DNA from: Streptomyces angustmyceticus
GTDB taxonomy: Bacteria > Actinomycetota > Actinomycetes > Streptomycetales > Streptomycetaceae
Length of the DNA stretch: 64,000 nucleotides
NCBI RefSeq assembly: GCF_019933235.1
Contig: NZ_CP082945.1
Coordinates: forward strand, 372,001-436,000
Direction of reading: 5' to 3'
Shown: in pieces, positions 17,562-26,272 of the stretch
Numbering within the stretch: position 1 is the first letter of the stretch
Layout: every line of letters starts with the position of its first letter
The notes under the pieces: generated by a model
Seen by the model: only the letters and a program-made list of their open reading frames with translations
What the model was told of the DNA's origin: nothing
The model's database searches: none
Position numbers and translations under genes: made by a program

Positions 17562-19589
17562 GTGACGACGTCGAACCCTTTCTTCGAACCGAGTGAACTG
17601 CCCTACGGAATCCCGCCGTTCGCGCGGATCCGCACCGAGCACTTCCGCCCCGCCTTCGCCCGCGGCATGGCCGAGCAACTGGACGAGGTGGCGGCGATCG
17701 GCGCCTGCGCCGAGCCGGCGACCTTCGAGAACACCGTGGAGGCGCTGGAGCGCAGCGGCGCGGTACTGGGCCGGGTGTGCAGGGTGTTCTTCAACAAGGT
17801 GGCGACGGACACCGACGAGGAGATCCAGGCGATCGAGGTCGAGATCGCTCCCCGGCTGGCCGCCCATGACGATGCGCTGCTGCTCGACTCCGCGCTGTTC
17901 GCCCGGCTGGACGCGCTCTTCGAGCGCCGTGCGCAGCTCGGCTGCGACGCGGAGCAGCTGCGGCTGCTGGAGCGCCACCACACCAGCCGGGTCCGGGCCG
18001 GTGCGCGGCTCGCCCCGGAGCAGCAGCGGCGCCTGCGCGAGCTGAACGCCGCGATCGCCGCCCGCAGCACCGAGTTCGGGCAGAACCTCCGGGCGGCCAC
18101 CGCGGCCGCCGCGCTCGTGCTGGACAGCGCCGAGGAACTGGCCGGTCTGCCCGCCGACCAGGTCGCGGCCGCCGCGGCGAACGCCCGGGCGCTGGGGCAC
18201 GAGGGCAAGTTCGTGCTCAACCTCAAGAACTTCTCCCAGCAGACCGAACTCGCCGCGCTGGACGACCCGGCGCTGCGCGCACGCCTGCTCGCCGCCTCCC
18301 TCGGGCGCGGCGCCGACACCAACGGACCGGTCGCCGTCGCCCTGGCCGCCCTGCGCGCCGAGCGCGCCGCCCTGCTCGGCTACCCCAGCCACGCGGCCTG
18401 GGAGGTCGCGGACCGGACCGCCGGCACCACCGACGCCGTCGAGGACCTGCTCGGCCGGCTGGTCGCCCCGGCCACCGCCAACGCCGCGCGGGAGGGCGCC
18501 GCGCTGGCCGAGGCGGCCGGTGTACCGGAGGTCGGCGCGGCGGACTGGCAGTACTACTCGGAGCGGGTGCGCAAGGAGCGGTTCGCGGTCGACGCGTCGG
18601 TGCTGCGGCCCTATCTGGAGCTGGAGGCCGTGCTGCACGACGGTGTCTTCCATGCCGCCGGGCTGGTCTACGGGATCACCTTCACCGCGCGTCCGGACCT
18701 GGTGTCGTACCACCCGGACGCCCGCGTCTGGGAGGTGCACGACACCGACGGCAGCCCGCTCGGCCTGTACATCGGCGACTTCCACGCCCGGGAGTCCAAG
18801 CGGGGCGGCGCCTGGATGGACGCGCTGGTGCCGCAGTCCCGTCTGCTCGGCGACAAGCCGGTGGTGGTCAACAACCTGAATGTCGCCAAGCCCCCGGCGG
18901 GCGAGCCGGTGCTGCTGACCTGGAGCGAAGTCAACACGCTGTTCCACGAGTTCGGGCACGCGCTGCACGGCCTGTTCTCCGACGTGCGCTACCCGCTGCT
19001 GTCGGGCGCGCGGGTGCCGCGCGACTTCGTCGAGTTCCCCTCCCAGGTCAACGAGGTGTGGGCGGACTGGCCCGAGGTGCTGGCGCACTACGCCCGCCAC
19101 CACGTCACCGGCGAGCCGATGCCGCCCGAGCTGCCGGCCCGGCTGCGCGAGGCGGAGACCTTCGGCGCGGGCTTCCGGATGGTGGAGCACCAGGCCGCCG
19201 CGGTGCTGGACTGGGCCTGGCACAGCCTCGCCGACGGCGAGGCGCCGGACGCCGACGGGGCGGCGGCGTTCGAGGCGGCCGCGCTGGAGCGTTACGGGCT
19301 CGCGGTGGCCGCGATCCCGCCGCGCTACCGCACCGGCTACTTCTCCCATGTCTTCGCCGGCGGCTACGCGGCCGGGTACTACGGCTACCGCTGGGCCGAG
19401 GTGCTGGACGCCGACACCGTGCGCTGGTTCCGCGAGAACGGCCGGACGATCCGCGAGAGCGGTGAGATCTTCCGCCGGGAACTCCTCTCGCGGGGCAACA
19501 GCGTCGACCCGCTCGACGCGTTCCGCGCGGTGGTCGGACGGGACCCGGACCTCGCGCCGCTGCTGGCGCGCCACGGACTGGACGGCTGA
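17562..19589 (+). CDS. M3-family metallopeptidase (peptidyl-dipeptidase / oligopeptidase)
   Basis: A 675-residue cytosolic zinc oligopeptidase. The zinc site is HEFGH (His462, Glu463, His466) with the third ligand Glu491 in DFVEFPSQVNEVW, matching the 29-residue spacing of thimet oligopeptidase. The length and the GYYGYRWAEVLDADTVRWF segment are typical of Dcp-like enzymes that trim short peptides. The start is the GTG at 17562; no ribosome site is visible, but TAGGGT lies 7 nt upstream, so the message may be leaderless. It is divergent from the CBS gene. Confidence 0.92.
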   Translation: MTTSNPFFEPSELPYGIPPFARIRTEHFRPAFARGMAEQLDEVAAIGACAEPATFENTVEALERSGAVLGRVCRVFFNKVATDTDEEIQAIEVEIAPRLAAHDDALLLDSALFARLDALFERRAQLGCDAEQLRLLERHHTSRVRAGARLAPEQQRRLRELNAAIAARSTEFGQNLRAATAAAALVLDSAEELAGLPADQVAAAAANARALGHEGKFVLNLKNFSQQTELAALDDPALRARLLAASLGRGADTNGPVAVALAALRAERAALLGYPSHAAWEVADRTAGTTDAVEDLLGRLVAPATANAAREGAALAEAAGVPEVGAADWQYYSERVRKERFAVDASVLRPYLELEAVLHDGVFHAAGLVYGITFTARPDLVSYHPDARVWEVHDTDGSPLGLYIGDFHARESKRGGAWMDALVPQSRLLGDKPVVVNNLNVAKPPAGEPVLLTWSEVNTLFHEFGHALHGLFSDVRYPLLSGARVPRDFVEFPSQVNEVWADWPEVLAHYARHHVTGEPMPPELPARLREAETFGAGFRMVEHQAAAVLDWAWHSLADGEAPDADGAAAFEAAALERYGLAVAAIPPRYRTGYFSHVFAGGYAAGYYGYRWAEVLDADTVRWFRENGRTIRESGEIFRRELLSRGNSVDPLDAFRAVVGRDPDLAPLLARHGLDG

Positions 19590-19762
19590 CCCCGGGCGGC
19601 GGGGGCGGCCACCGTGGCGCCGGACCGGGCGGGATCCGGCCCGGCGGCGCACCGACGGTACCGATCCCACCGGCGGACCCGAACTCCCTCTGCCGACCGG
19701 GAACTTGCCGCCCGCGCCCGCACCCCGAGAGCTCGCGATCGCCCTCTCTAAGATCAGCAGTT

Positions 19763-20764
19763 ATGGAACTTCGGCAGCTGCAGTACTTCGTCGCGGTGGT
19801 GGAGGAGGCCAACTTCACCCGGGCGGCCGCCCGGCTGCATCTGGCGCAGCCGGGGGTGAGCGCCCCGATCCGGCAGTTGGAAAGGGAGTTGGGGCAGCCG
19901 CTGCTGGACCGCTCCGGCCGTTCGGTGACCTTGACGGAGGTGGGCGCGAGCGTCCTCCCGTTCGCGCGGGCCGCGCTCGCCGCCGTGGAGGAGATCCGGC
20001 AGACCGTGGACGAGTTCGGCGGGCTGCTGCGCGGCCGGGTCCGGGTCGGGCTGGTCTCCGGCGCCAGCACCCGCAGGTTCGATCTGGCGTCGCTGCTGGC
20101 CGACTTCCACGACGCCCACCCGCAGGTCGAGATGTCCCTCACCGAGGACACGTCCGAGCGGATGCTCGCCGCCCTGCACGACGGCGCCCTCGACCTGGCG
20201 GTGATCGGCCTCGCGGACGAGGAACCGCCGGCGGGCGTCTCCTGCCGCATCGTGGTCGACGAGCCGCTCGTCGCCGCCGTCGCCCCCGACGACGCCCTCC
20301 TGGCGGCGCACGCCGGCCGTACGACCGTCCCGCTGGCCGCGCTCCGCGACCGCCCGTTGATCAGCCTGCCGCGCGGTACCGGTCTGCGCGGGGTGCTCGA
20401 ACGCTGCTGCGCCCGAGCCGGTTTCCGGCCCCGGATCGCCTTCGAGGCGGCCGCCCCCCAGGTGCTGGCGCGGCTCGCCGCCCGTGGTCTCGGGGTGGCC
20501 GTCGTCCCGGCGCTGCCGGCGGCGGAGGCGGCGGCCGCCGGGCTGCGGACGCTGGAGATCACCGACCCGCGGCCGCGCGGCCGGGTCGCCCTGGCCTGGC
20601 GGACGGAGGGGCCCGCCGGCCCCGCGGCCAGGGCCCTCCTGGAGCGGCTGCGGACCAGCCTTCCCGTGCCGGGAGCCGGCGGGCCGTCACCGTCCGGACC
20701 GCGGACCGGGAGCGACCGGCCCGCGGCGGCCGGCGGCCACGCTCACCAGGCCGCCGGCGCGTAG
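19763..20764 (+). CDS. LysR-family transcriptional regulator
   Basis: A 333-residue regulator. The N-terminal winged HTH is clear (MELRQLQYFVAVVEEANFTRAAARLHLAQPG, S at 33, then IRQLERELGQPLLDR), followed by a helical linker and a periplasmic-binding-like effector domain (RVRVGLVSG onward). The tail after about 310 is Pro/Gly/Ser-rich. TAAGAT lies 8 nt before the ATG and there is no ribosome site, so translation may be leaderless. Its 3' end overlaps the convergent SDR gene by 22 bp. No divergent target gene is adjacent. Confidence 0.9.
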   Translation: MELRQLQYFVAVVEEANFTRAAARLHLAQPGVSAPIRQLERELGQPLLDRSGRSVTLTEVGASVLPFARAALAAVEEIRQTVDEFGGLLRGRVRVGLVSGASTRRFDLASLLADFHDAHPQVEMSLTEDTSERMLAALHDGALDLAVIGLADEEPPAGVSCRIVVDEPLVAAVAPDDALLAAHAGRTTVPLAALRDRPLISLPRGTGLRGVLERCCARAGFRPRIAFEAAAPQVLARLAARGLGVAVVPALPAAEAAAAGLRTLEITDPRPRGRVALAWRTEGPAGPAARALLERLRTSLPVPGAGGPSPSGPRTGSDRPAAAGGHAHQAAGA

Positions 20765-22203
20765 TCCTTCAGGAAGCAGCCGAACAGGTCCTCGCCCGCT
20801 TCGCCGCGGACGATCGGGTCGTACACCCGGGCCGCTCCGTCGACCAGGTCGAGGGGCGCGTGGAAGCCCTCCGCGGCCAGGCGCATCTTGTCGGGGTGCG
20901 GGCGCTCGTCGGTGATCCAGCCGGTGTCCACGGCCGTCATGAGGATGCCGTCGGCGTCCAGCATTTCCCGGGCGCTGGTCCGGGTGAGCATGTTCAGCGC
21001 CGCCTTGGCCATGTTGGTGTGCGGGTGGCCGGGGCCCTTGTAGCCGCGGCTGAACTGGCCCTCCATGGCGGAGACGTTGACCACGTACTTCCGGCGCGCC
21101 GCGGCCGCCGCCATCGCCGGGCGCAGCCTGCTCACCAGCAGGAAGGGCGCGGTCATGTTGCACAGCTGGACTTCCAGCAGCTCGACCGGGTCGACCTCGT
21201 CCACCTTCTGGATCCAGGTGTTGGTCGGGTGCAGGTCCGGTACGAGGCCGCCGGCGTCGATCGCGGTGCCCGCCTCGATGCGGGCGGGGGTGGCGGAGCC
21301 CGTGGTCAGGGCGAGGGCGGTGATGTCCTCGGCGGTCAGCGCGCCGGGGTCGGCGGAGGCGGCGCTGAGGGCGGCGGGGGCACCGCTGCCGAAGTGGCCG
21401 AGGGTCACCGAGGCGGGCAGCTCCCCGGCGGGCAGCGGGGCGGACTCCGCGTCGATCAGCTGCCCGTACGCCTCGGGAGAGCGGCGGACGGTCTGGGCGG
21501 CGTTGTTGATCAGGATGTCGAGGGGGCCCTCGGCGCTCACCGCGTCGGCGAGCGCGATGACCTGGGCCGGGTCACGGAGATCGATTCCGACGATCTTCAG
21601 CCGGTGCAGCCACTCCGCGCTGTCCGGCATCGCCTTGAAGCGGCGGATGGCGTCATGGGGGAAGCGGGTGGTGATGGTGGTGTGGGCGCCGTCCCGCAGG
21701 AGGCGGAGGGCGATATACATGCCGATCTTGGCCCGGCCGCCGGTGAGCAGGGCGCGCCGGCCGCTGAGGTCCGTGCGGGCGTCGCGGCGGGACCGGTTCT
21801 CCTTGGCGCAGGGCGGGCAGAGCTGGTGGTAGAAGGCGTCGACCTCGACGTAGCGGCTCTTGCAGGTGTAGCAGGACCGGGGCCGCTCCAGGATGCCGGC
21901 GATCTCCGTGGTCACCGAGCTGGTGAGGGCCAGCCCCTGCGTCTCGTCGTCGATCCGGTCGGGCGCGCCGGTGGCCGTGGCCGCGGTCACGGCCCGGTCG
22001 TTGGCGGTCTTGGCCGCCCGGCGCTCCTGCCGGCGGCGCTGCTTGACCGTGCGGTAGATGCCGGCGGTGGCGCGCCGTATGGTGATCGCGTCCGGGTGGT
22101 CGACGGGCAGCGTGTCGAGCTCCTCCAGCACGCTCAGGCAGACCGCCATCCGCTCCGCGTCGATACCCGTGCCCTCGGCCCGGCCTGTTTCGGTCACCGT
22201 CAT
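20743..22203 (-). CDS. SDR-fold oxidoreductase with N-terminal zinc ribbon and altered active site
   Basis: 486 residues in three parts. Residues 1-105 are helical and basic, without a recognised domain. A four-cysteine zinc ribbon follows: CYTC (111-114) and CPPC (129-132). A Rossmann SDR domain runs from about 145 to the end. The cofactor loop is TGGRAKIG (154-161), and LINNAAQTVR holds the NNAG-type motif (233-236). The catalytic Ser is present in VNVSAMEG (378), but the YxxxK position reads TNMAK, with Thr396 in place of Tyr and Lys400 kept. A long insertion (about 255-335) separates the fold halves. The ATG at 22203 has AGGGAAG upstream and a good promoter candidate. Product and substrate are unknown. 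Confidence 0.82.
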   Translation of the reverse strand: MTVTETGRAEGTGIDAERMAVCLSVLEELDTLPVDHPDAITIRRATAGIYRTVKQRRRQERRAAKTANDRAVTAATATGAPDRIDDETQGLALTSSVTTEIAGILERPRSCYTCKSRYVEVDAFYHQLCPPCAKENRSRRDARTDLSGRRALLTGGRAKIGMYIALRLLRDGAHTTITTRFPHDAIRRFKAMPDSAEWLHRLKIVGIDLRDPAQVIALADAVSAEGPLDILINNAAQTVRRSPEAYGQLIDAESAPLPAGELPASVTLGHFGSGAPAALSAASADPGALTAEDITALALTTGSATPARIEAGTAIDAGGLVPDLHPTNTWIQKVDEVDPVELLEVQLCNMTAPFLLVSRLRPAMAAAAARRKYVVNVSAMEGQFSRGYKGPGHPHTNMAKAALNMLTRTSAREMLDADGILMTAVDTGWITDERPHPDKMRLAAEGFHAPLDLVDGAARVYDPIVRGEAGEDLFGCFLKDYAPAAW

Positions 22204-22253
22204 TGCCGCTGCCGCTTCCCTGGGATCGTGTGTTCTATTCGTACTTCGGCGGA

Positions 22254-22283
22254 ACTGTAATGAGACGGGGGCTTCGGTGCCAA
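22254..22283 (-). promoter_or_regulatory. Candidate promoter for the zinc-ribbon SDR gene
   Basis: Minus-strand TTGGCA (22278-22283), an 18-bp spacer and TACAGT (22254-22259) resemble a housekeeping-sigma promoter, with about a 45-nt leader before the ATG at 22203. Confidence 0.45.
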
Positions 22284-22358
22284 ACCCGGCGGGCCGGGGC
22301 GCCCGCGCCCGCCGGGACACGGCGGCGCCCCCTCGGCGCGTTGCGACGCACCGGTCAC

Positions 22359-22401
22359 GGGGGAGGGGCCCGGCGCGCCGTTCGCACCGGACCCCTCCCC
22401 C
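22359..22401 (-). terminator. Terminator of the MarR-MFS operon
   Basis: Arms at 22359-22373 and 22387-22401, 15 bp with one mismatch, around a 13-nt loop, just beyond the MFS stop. They separate this operon from the SDR gene that follows on the same strand. Confidence 0.7.
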
Positions 22402-22418
22402 GCGTCGCCGGGCCCTGG

Positions 22419-25040
22419 TCAGTGGGCCTGGTCGTGGCTCAGTTCGATGTCGAACGCGCCGTGACCGTCGGCCCCCAGGTGCAGCGGGGTGGCGACCGGC
22501 GGGTAGCCGGCGGCGATCAGCGTGTACTCACCGCTGTCGAGGTCGGTGAAGACGTACTCGCCGTCCTGGCCGCTGGTGGCGCTGGCCACCACATTGCCCG
22601 CCGGGTCCAGCAGGGTCACCCGGGCGTCGTCCACCGGGCCGCCGCGCACCGTACGGACCGTGCCGCGGACCTGGGCGCCGAGCGTCAGCCGCACCTCGTA
22701 CCAGTTGCGGTCGCCGGAGGTGACCTCCACCTGGAGGGCGGACGGGCGGTGGTGCTCGGCGCTGACGGCCAGGGTGTAGCTGCCCGGGGTCAGTTCACCG
22801 AACGCGAAGCCGCCGTCCTGGCCGGCCACGCCCGAGGCCACGACCTCGCCGCGGACGTCGGTGGCCACGACGAGTGCGCCGGGCACCGGGTCGTCGCCCT
22901 TCTCCTCGCGGACCTCGCCCGAGAGACCGGCCGCGCCGCTGAGGGTCAGGTCGAACGAGACGGGCTCGCCGCCCACCACCACCGTCACGGCCTGCGGCCG
23001 GCGGGCCCCCGCCGAGCCGATCAGCACGTAGGTGCCGGGGCCCGTCGTGGGCAGGGTGTAGCCGCCGTCGGCCGCGGTCGACGTCCGGCCGAGCTGCCGG
23101 CCGCCGACGCTGATCAGGGTGACCGCGGCCTGCGCCACCGGACGGCCCGCGCCGTCCCGCACCGTGCCCCGGATCGCCGGGCCGGTCGTGCCGGCGCCGC
23201 GGTCCGCGGCTCCCGAGGGGGCCGCGGCGAGGACCGGTACGGCGTCGGCGGCCGGAGCGTCGGCCGGCCCGGACGGCGCCTCGGCGACCGCCGTGTCGGC
23301 CCCGTGCCCGGCACCGTTCGCCGCGCCCTCCACGGCACCGCCCGCTCCCCCGGCGGCCTCCGCCTCGGCCTGCGCACGCGCCTCCAGACCGGAGATCTGC
23401 CGCAGCGGCACCTCCTTGATGAACCACATCAGCAGGAAGGCCAGGGCGACGACGACCGCGCCCATGAGGAACACGGTGTGCATCGAGTCCGCGAAGCCGC
23501 GCTTGAACGGCTCGGCCAGCCGCGGGTCGAGGTGCTGGATGAAGGACGAATCACTGAGCACGCCCGAGGAGTTGCCGTTGCCGGGGTGCTTGAGCATGTC
23601 GAGCACCGGCTTGTTGGCGGGGTCGTGCAGCACCGCGGGGTCGCGCAGCGCGGCCTGGAAGCGCTCGGTGGACGCGGCGTCCTTGAACGCCGCGGAGATC
23701 TTGTCGCCGACGGTGCTGAACAGCACCGACAGGAAGATCGCGGTACCCGCCGTGGCGCCCATCTGCCGGAAGAAGGTGGACGAGGCGGTCGCCACGCCCA
23801 TGTCCCGCGGCGGCACCGCGTTCTGCACGGCCAGCACCAGGGTCTGCATACAGCCGCCCAGGCCCAGGCCGAAGACCAGCATGTAGATCATGGTCTCCCA
23901 CAGCGGGGTGTCCCACTGGACCCGGAAGTGGAAGAGCAGCATCGCCGCGATCATCAGCGCGGTGCCGATGATCGGGAAGATCTTGTAGCGGCCGGTCTTG
24001 GCGGTGATCTGGCCCGAGGCGATGGAGGCGATGAACATGCCCGCCATCAGGGGCAGCATCTCCAGGCCGGACTTGGTCGGGCTGGCGCCCTTCACGAGCT
24101 GGAGGTACTGCGGGATCATCAGCATCCCGCCGAACATGCCCATGCCGATCAGCACGGACAGCAGGCTGGTCTTGCTGAAGGTGCCGTTGCGGAACAGCCG
24201 CATCGGGATCAGCGCGTCGTCGCCGATCCGCCGCTCGACGAAGATCCAGGCGATGATGCCGACGACGCCGATGACGTAGCAGGCGATCGACCGCGACGAG
24301 TCCCAGCCCCACTCCCGGCCCTGTTCGGCGACGAGCAGCAGCGGAACGACGCCGATGGAGATGGTGAGCGCGCCCCACCAGTCGATGCGGTGATCGCGCC
24401 TGGTGTGCGGGATGTTGAGCACCTTCGCGACCACGAACAGCGCGATGATGCCGATCGGCACGTTGACCAGGAAGACCCAGCGCCAGCCGGTGATGCCCAG
24501 GAGCTGGTCCTGTCCGGCGAGCGCCCCGCCGATCAGCGGTCCGGCGACGCTGGAGGTGGCGAAGGTGCCCAGCATGTAGCCCTGGTAGCGGGCGCGTTCG
24601 CGGGGCGGGACGATGTCACCGATGATCGCCAGCGCCAGGGACATCAGACCGCCGGCGCCCAGGCCCTGCACCGCCCGGAAGGCGGCGAGTTCGGTCATCG
24701 AGGTGGAGAACGTGCACAGCACCGAGCCCGCGACGAAGACGGTGATCGCCGTCAGGTAGTACGGCTTGCGGCCGTGCAGGTCGGACAGCTTGCCGTACAG
24801 CGGGGTGGCGATCGTCGAGGTGATCAGGTACGCGGTGGTCGCCCAGGCCTGCTCGCTGAGGCCGTGCAGATCGTCGGCGATGGTCCGGATGGAGGTGCTG
24901 ACGATGGTCTGGTCGAGCGCGGCGAGGAACATCCCCAGCATCAAGCCGCTGAGGATGGTGAGGATCTGACGGTGGCTCAGGGACCCGGGTCCGGGTATCG
25001 CCTCGGCTCCCGCGGCGGGCGGGGAGGTGGCTGTGCTCAT
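22419..25040 (-). CDS. DHA2-type MFS drug exporter with C-terminal repeated carboxypeptidase-regulatory-like domains
   Basis: The first part (about 20-540) is a 14-helix EmrB/QacA-type antiporter: LAALDQTIVSTSI in helix 1, GKLSDLHGRK in the 2-3 loop (motif A), FRAVQGLGAGG and GWRWVFLVNVPIG (motif C region). A long extracytoplasmic loop precedes the last helix (near 555). An Ala/Gly/Glu linker follows, then about 260 residues with three repeats of a beta-sandwich module, each with IRGTVRD/SGEVRE/VRGTVRT-like starts and G-Y-T/G-S-Y-T ends (DGGYTLPT, PGSYTLAV, SGEYTLIA). This resembles carboxypeptidase-regulatory (transthyretin-like) modules. With 14 helices the tail should face the cytoplasm. 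The start ATG at 25040 overlaps the MarR stop (ATGA). Confidence 0.9.
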   Translation of the reverse strand: MSTATSPPAAGAEAIPGPGSLSHRQILTILSGLMLGMFLAALDQTIVSTSIRTIADDLHGLSEQAWATTAYLITSTIATPLYGKLSDLHGRKPYYLTAITVFVAGSVLCTFSTSMTELAAFRAVQGLGAGGLMSLALAIIGDIVPPRERARYQGYMLGTFATSSVAGPLIGGALAGQDQLLGITGWRWVFLVNVPIGIIALFVVAKVLNIPHTRRDHRIDWWGALTISIGVVPLLLVAEQGREWGWDSSRSIACYVIGVVGIIAWIFVERRIGDDALIPMRLFRNGTFSKTSLLSVLIGMGMFGGMLMIPQYLQLVKGASPTKSGLEMLPLMAGMFIASIASGQITAKTGRYKIFPIIGTALMIAAMLLFHFRVQWDTPLWETMIYMLVFGLGLGGCMQTLVLAVQNAVPPRDMGVATASSTFFRQMGATAGTAIFLSVLFSTVGDKISAAFKDAASTERFQAALRDPAVLHDPANKPVLDMLKHPGNGNSSGVLSDSSFIQHLDPRLAEPFKRGFADSMHTVFLMGAVVVALAFLLMWFIKEVPLRQISGLEARAQAEAEAAGGAGGAVEGAANGAGHGADTAVAEAPSGPADAPAADAVPVLAAAPSGAADRGAGTTGPAIRGTVRDGAGRPVAQAAVTLISVGGRQLGRTSTAADGGYTLPTTGPGTYVLIGSAGARRPQAVTVVVGGEPVSFDLTLSGAAGLSGEVREEKGDDPVPGALVVATDVRGEVVASGVAGQDGGFAFGELTPGSYTLAVSAEHHRPSALQVEVTSGDRNWYEVRLTLGAQVRGTVRTVRGGPVDDARVTLLDPAGNVVASATSGQDGEYVFTDLDSGEYTLIAAGYPPVATPLHLGADGHGAFDIELSHDQAH

Positions 25041-25588
25041 GTACGTATGTCTCCCTGCTCCACGGCCCCGCCCTGGTCTCCCCCGGGGCCCAGCCGTGTG
25101 TGTTGTCGTTCTGCCATGTCCTCGTTGAGACGGCCCAGCAGCCGGATGAGGTCGGCCCGGTCGCCGGGCGACCAGGGTTCGAGGAGCGCGGCCAGTTCGG
25201 CGTCGCGCTGCCGGCGGTAGTGCGCGAAGGCGGCACGTCCGGCGTCGGTCGCCGCCAGCAGCGACCCCCGGCGGTCCTCCGGGTCGGGGCGGCGGGTCAC
25301 CAGTCCCCGCTCGACCAGCGAGCGCACCTGGCGGCTGACGGTCGACAGGTCGAGGAACGCGTCGGCGGCCAGATCGGTCGCCCGCTGGTCCCCGCCGACC
25401 ACCAGCCGGGCCAGCAGCACCCGGTCGGCGGCGCCGCCGTCGGTCTTGGCGCGCTGCTTCCACGCCGCGATCAGCCGGGAGAAGCGGACGATCTCCGTTC
25501 CCAGTCCGGCGGCCGCCTCGTCGAGTCCCGACGCGGCGGTGACCTGCGGAGCAGCCCGGTCGCAGGCATGGACCGTGCCCTTACTCAT
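25037..25588 (-). CDS. MarR-family transcriptional regulator of the adjacent exporter
   Basis: A 183-residue winged-HTH protein. Recognition region: RATDLAADAFLDLSTVSRQVRSLVERGLVTRRPDPEDRR carries the typical MarR helix and the D-x-R-x wing. Its stop overlaps the MFS start by four bases, so the two are co-translated. Regulator plus exporter in one operon usually means ligand-induced derepression of an exporter for that ligand. The start at 25588 has GAGGGA upstream. A TGCTTG/CAAGCA inverted repeat lies 45 bases upstream. Confidence 0.92.
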   Translation of the reverse strand: MSKGTVHACDRAAPQVTAASGLDEAAAGLGTEIVRFSRLIAAWKQRAKTDGGAADRVLLARLVVGGDQRATDLAADAFLDLSTVSRQVRSLVERGLVTRRPDPEDRRGSLLAATDAGRAAFAHYRRQRDAELAALLEPWSPGDRADLIRLLGRLNEDMAERQHTRLGPGGDQGGAVEQGDIRT

Positions 25589-25631
25589 CGTCGTGATCCC
25601 TCGCGGTGATGTTGTCGGTCCGCTGAATACC

Positions 25632-25652
25632 TTGCTTGTATCCAGCAAGCAT
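25632..25652. promoter_or_regulatory. Candidate MarR operator
   Basis: TGCTTG (25633-25638) and CAAGCA (25646-25651) form an inverted repeat with a 7-bp spacer in the leader or promoter zone of the MarR-MFS operon, which suits autoregulation. A second register (TTGCT/AGCAA) is possible. Confidence 0.45.
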
Positions 25653-25777
25653 AGCGGCTGGATGCGTCTGCTCCGCACCACCCGGCACCGGGTGACGGGA
25701 GTGGCGACGGGGGTGAGAAAGTACCCCCGGCGGTCCGGACCGGCCGCCGCCCCCTCCGATCCGGCCGGGAGACCGTC

Positions 25778-26170
25778 GTGCACCTTCCCCCTGAACTTCT
25801 CGCGCTGCTGCGCCGGCCGAGCCCCTGCTTTCTGGCCACCTCGATGCCCGACGGCTCCCCCCAGCTGACCCAGACCTGGGTCGACACCGACGGCACCCAT
25901 GTGCTGATCAACAGCGTCCGCGGCCATGTGAAGACCCGGAACATCGCGCGCGATCCCCGCGTCGCCGTGGCCGTCAGCGACCCCGAGCACCCCGCGCGCT
26001 ACTTCCAGGTGCGCGGCCGGGTGGTCGAGACCACGACCGAGGGCGCGGTCGAGCACATCGAGCAGCTCGCCCGGAAGTACCTCGGCGGGCCCTACCCCTG
26101 GTACGGCGGCCGCGACGAGGAGCGGGTCCTCTTCGTCATCGCGCCGGAGAGCATCAGCGGCACGGGCTGA
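25778..26170 (+). CDS. PPOX-class (split beta-barrel) F420/FMN-binding protein
   Basis: A 130-residue split-barrel protein. CFLATSMPDGSPQLTQTWVDTDGTHVLINSVRGHVKTRNIARDPRVAVAVSD is the hallmark N-terminal half of the PPOX-class F420-dependent family (Rv1155-like), with the PWYG segment typical near the C-terminus. Members bind F420 or FMN and reduce small substrates; the exact reaction is unknown. The start is the GTG at 25778, with GGGAGA upstream. It is divergent from the MarR gene. Confidence 0.9.
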   Translation: MHLPPELLALLRRPSPCFLATSMPDGSPQLTQTWVDTDGTHVLINSVRGHVKTRNIARDPRVAVAVSDPEHPARYFQVRGRVVETTTEGAVEHIEQLARKYLGGPYPWYGGRDEERVLFVIAPESISGTG

Positions 26171-26272
26171 GGCACGCCCGTCCCGGAGTGCCGTGCGGGG
26201 TACGCCGCCGGGCCGCGGCATGGCACGCTGGCCGGCGGAACGGCACCGCAGGTCAGACGGAAGGGCAAGACG

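Noticed and set aside
22203..25220. Very long open frame on the plus strand opposite the MFS gene
   Set aside because: It mirrors the G/C third-position bias of the minus-strand gene, encodes Gly/Arg/His-rich low-complexity sequence and has no ribosome site or known domain.
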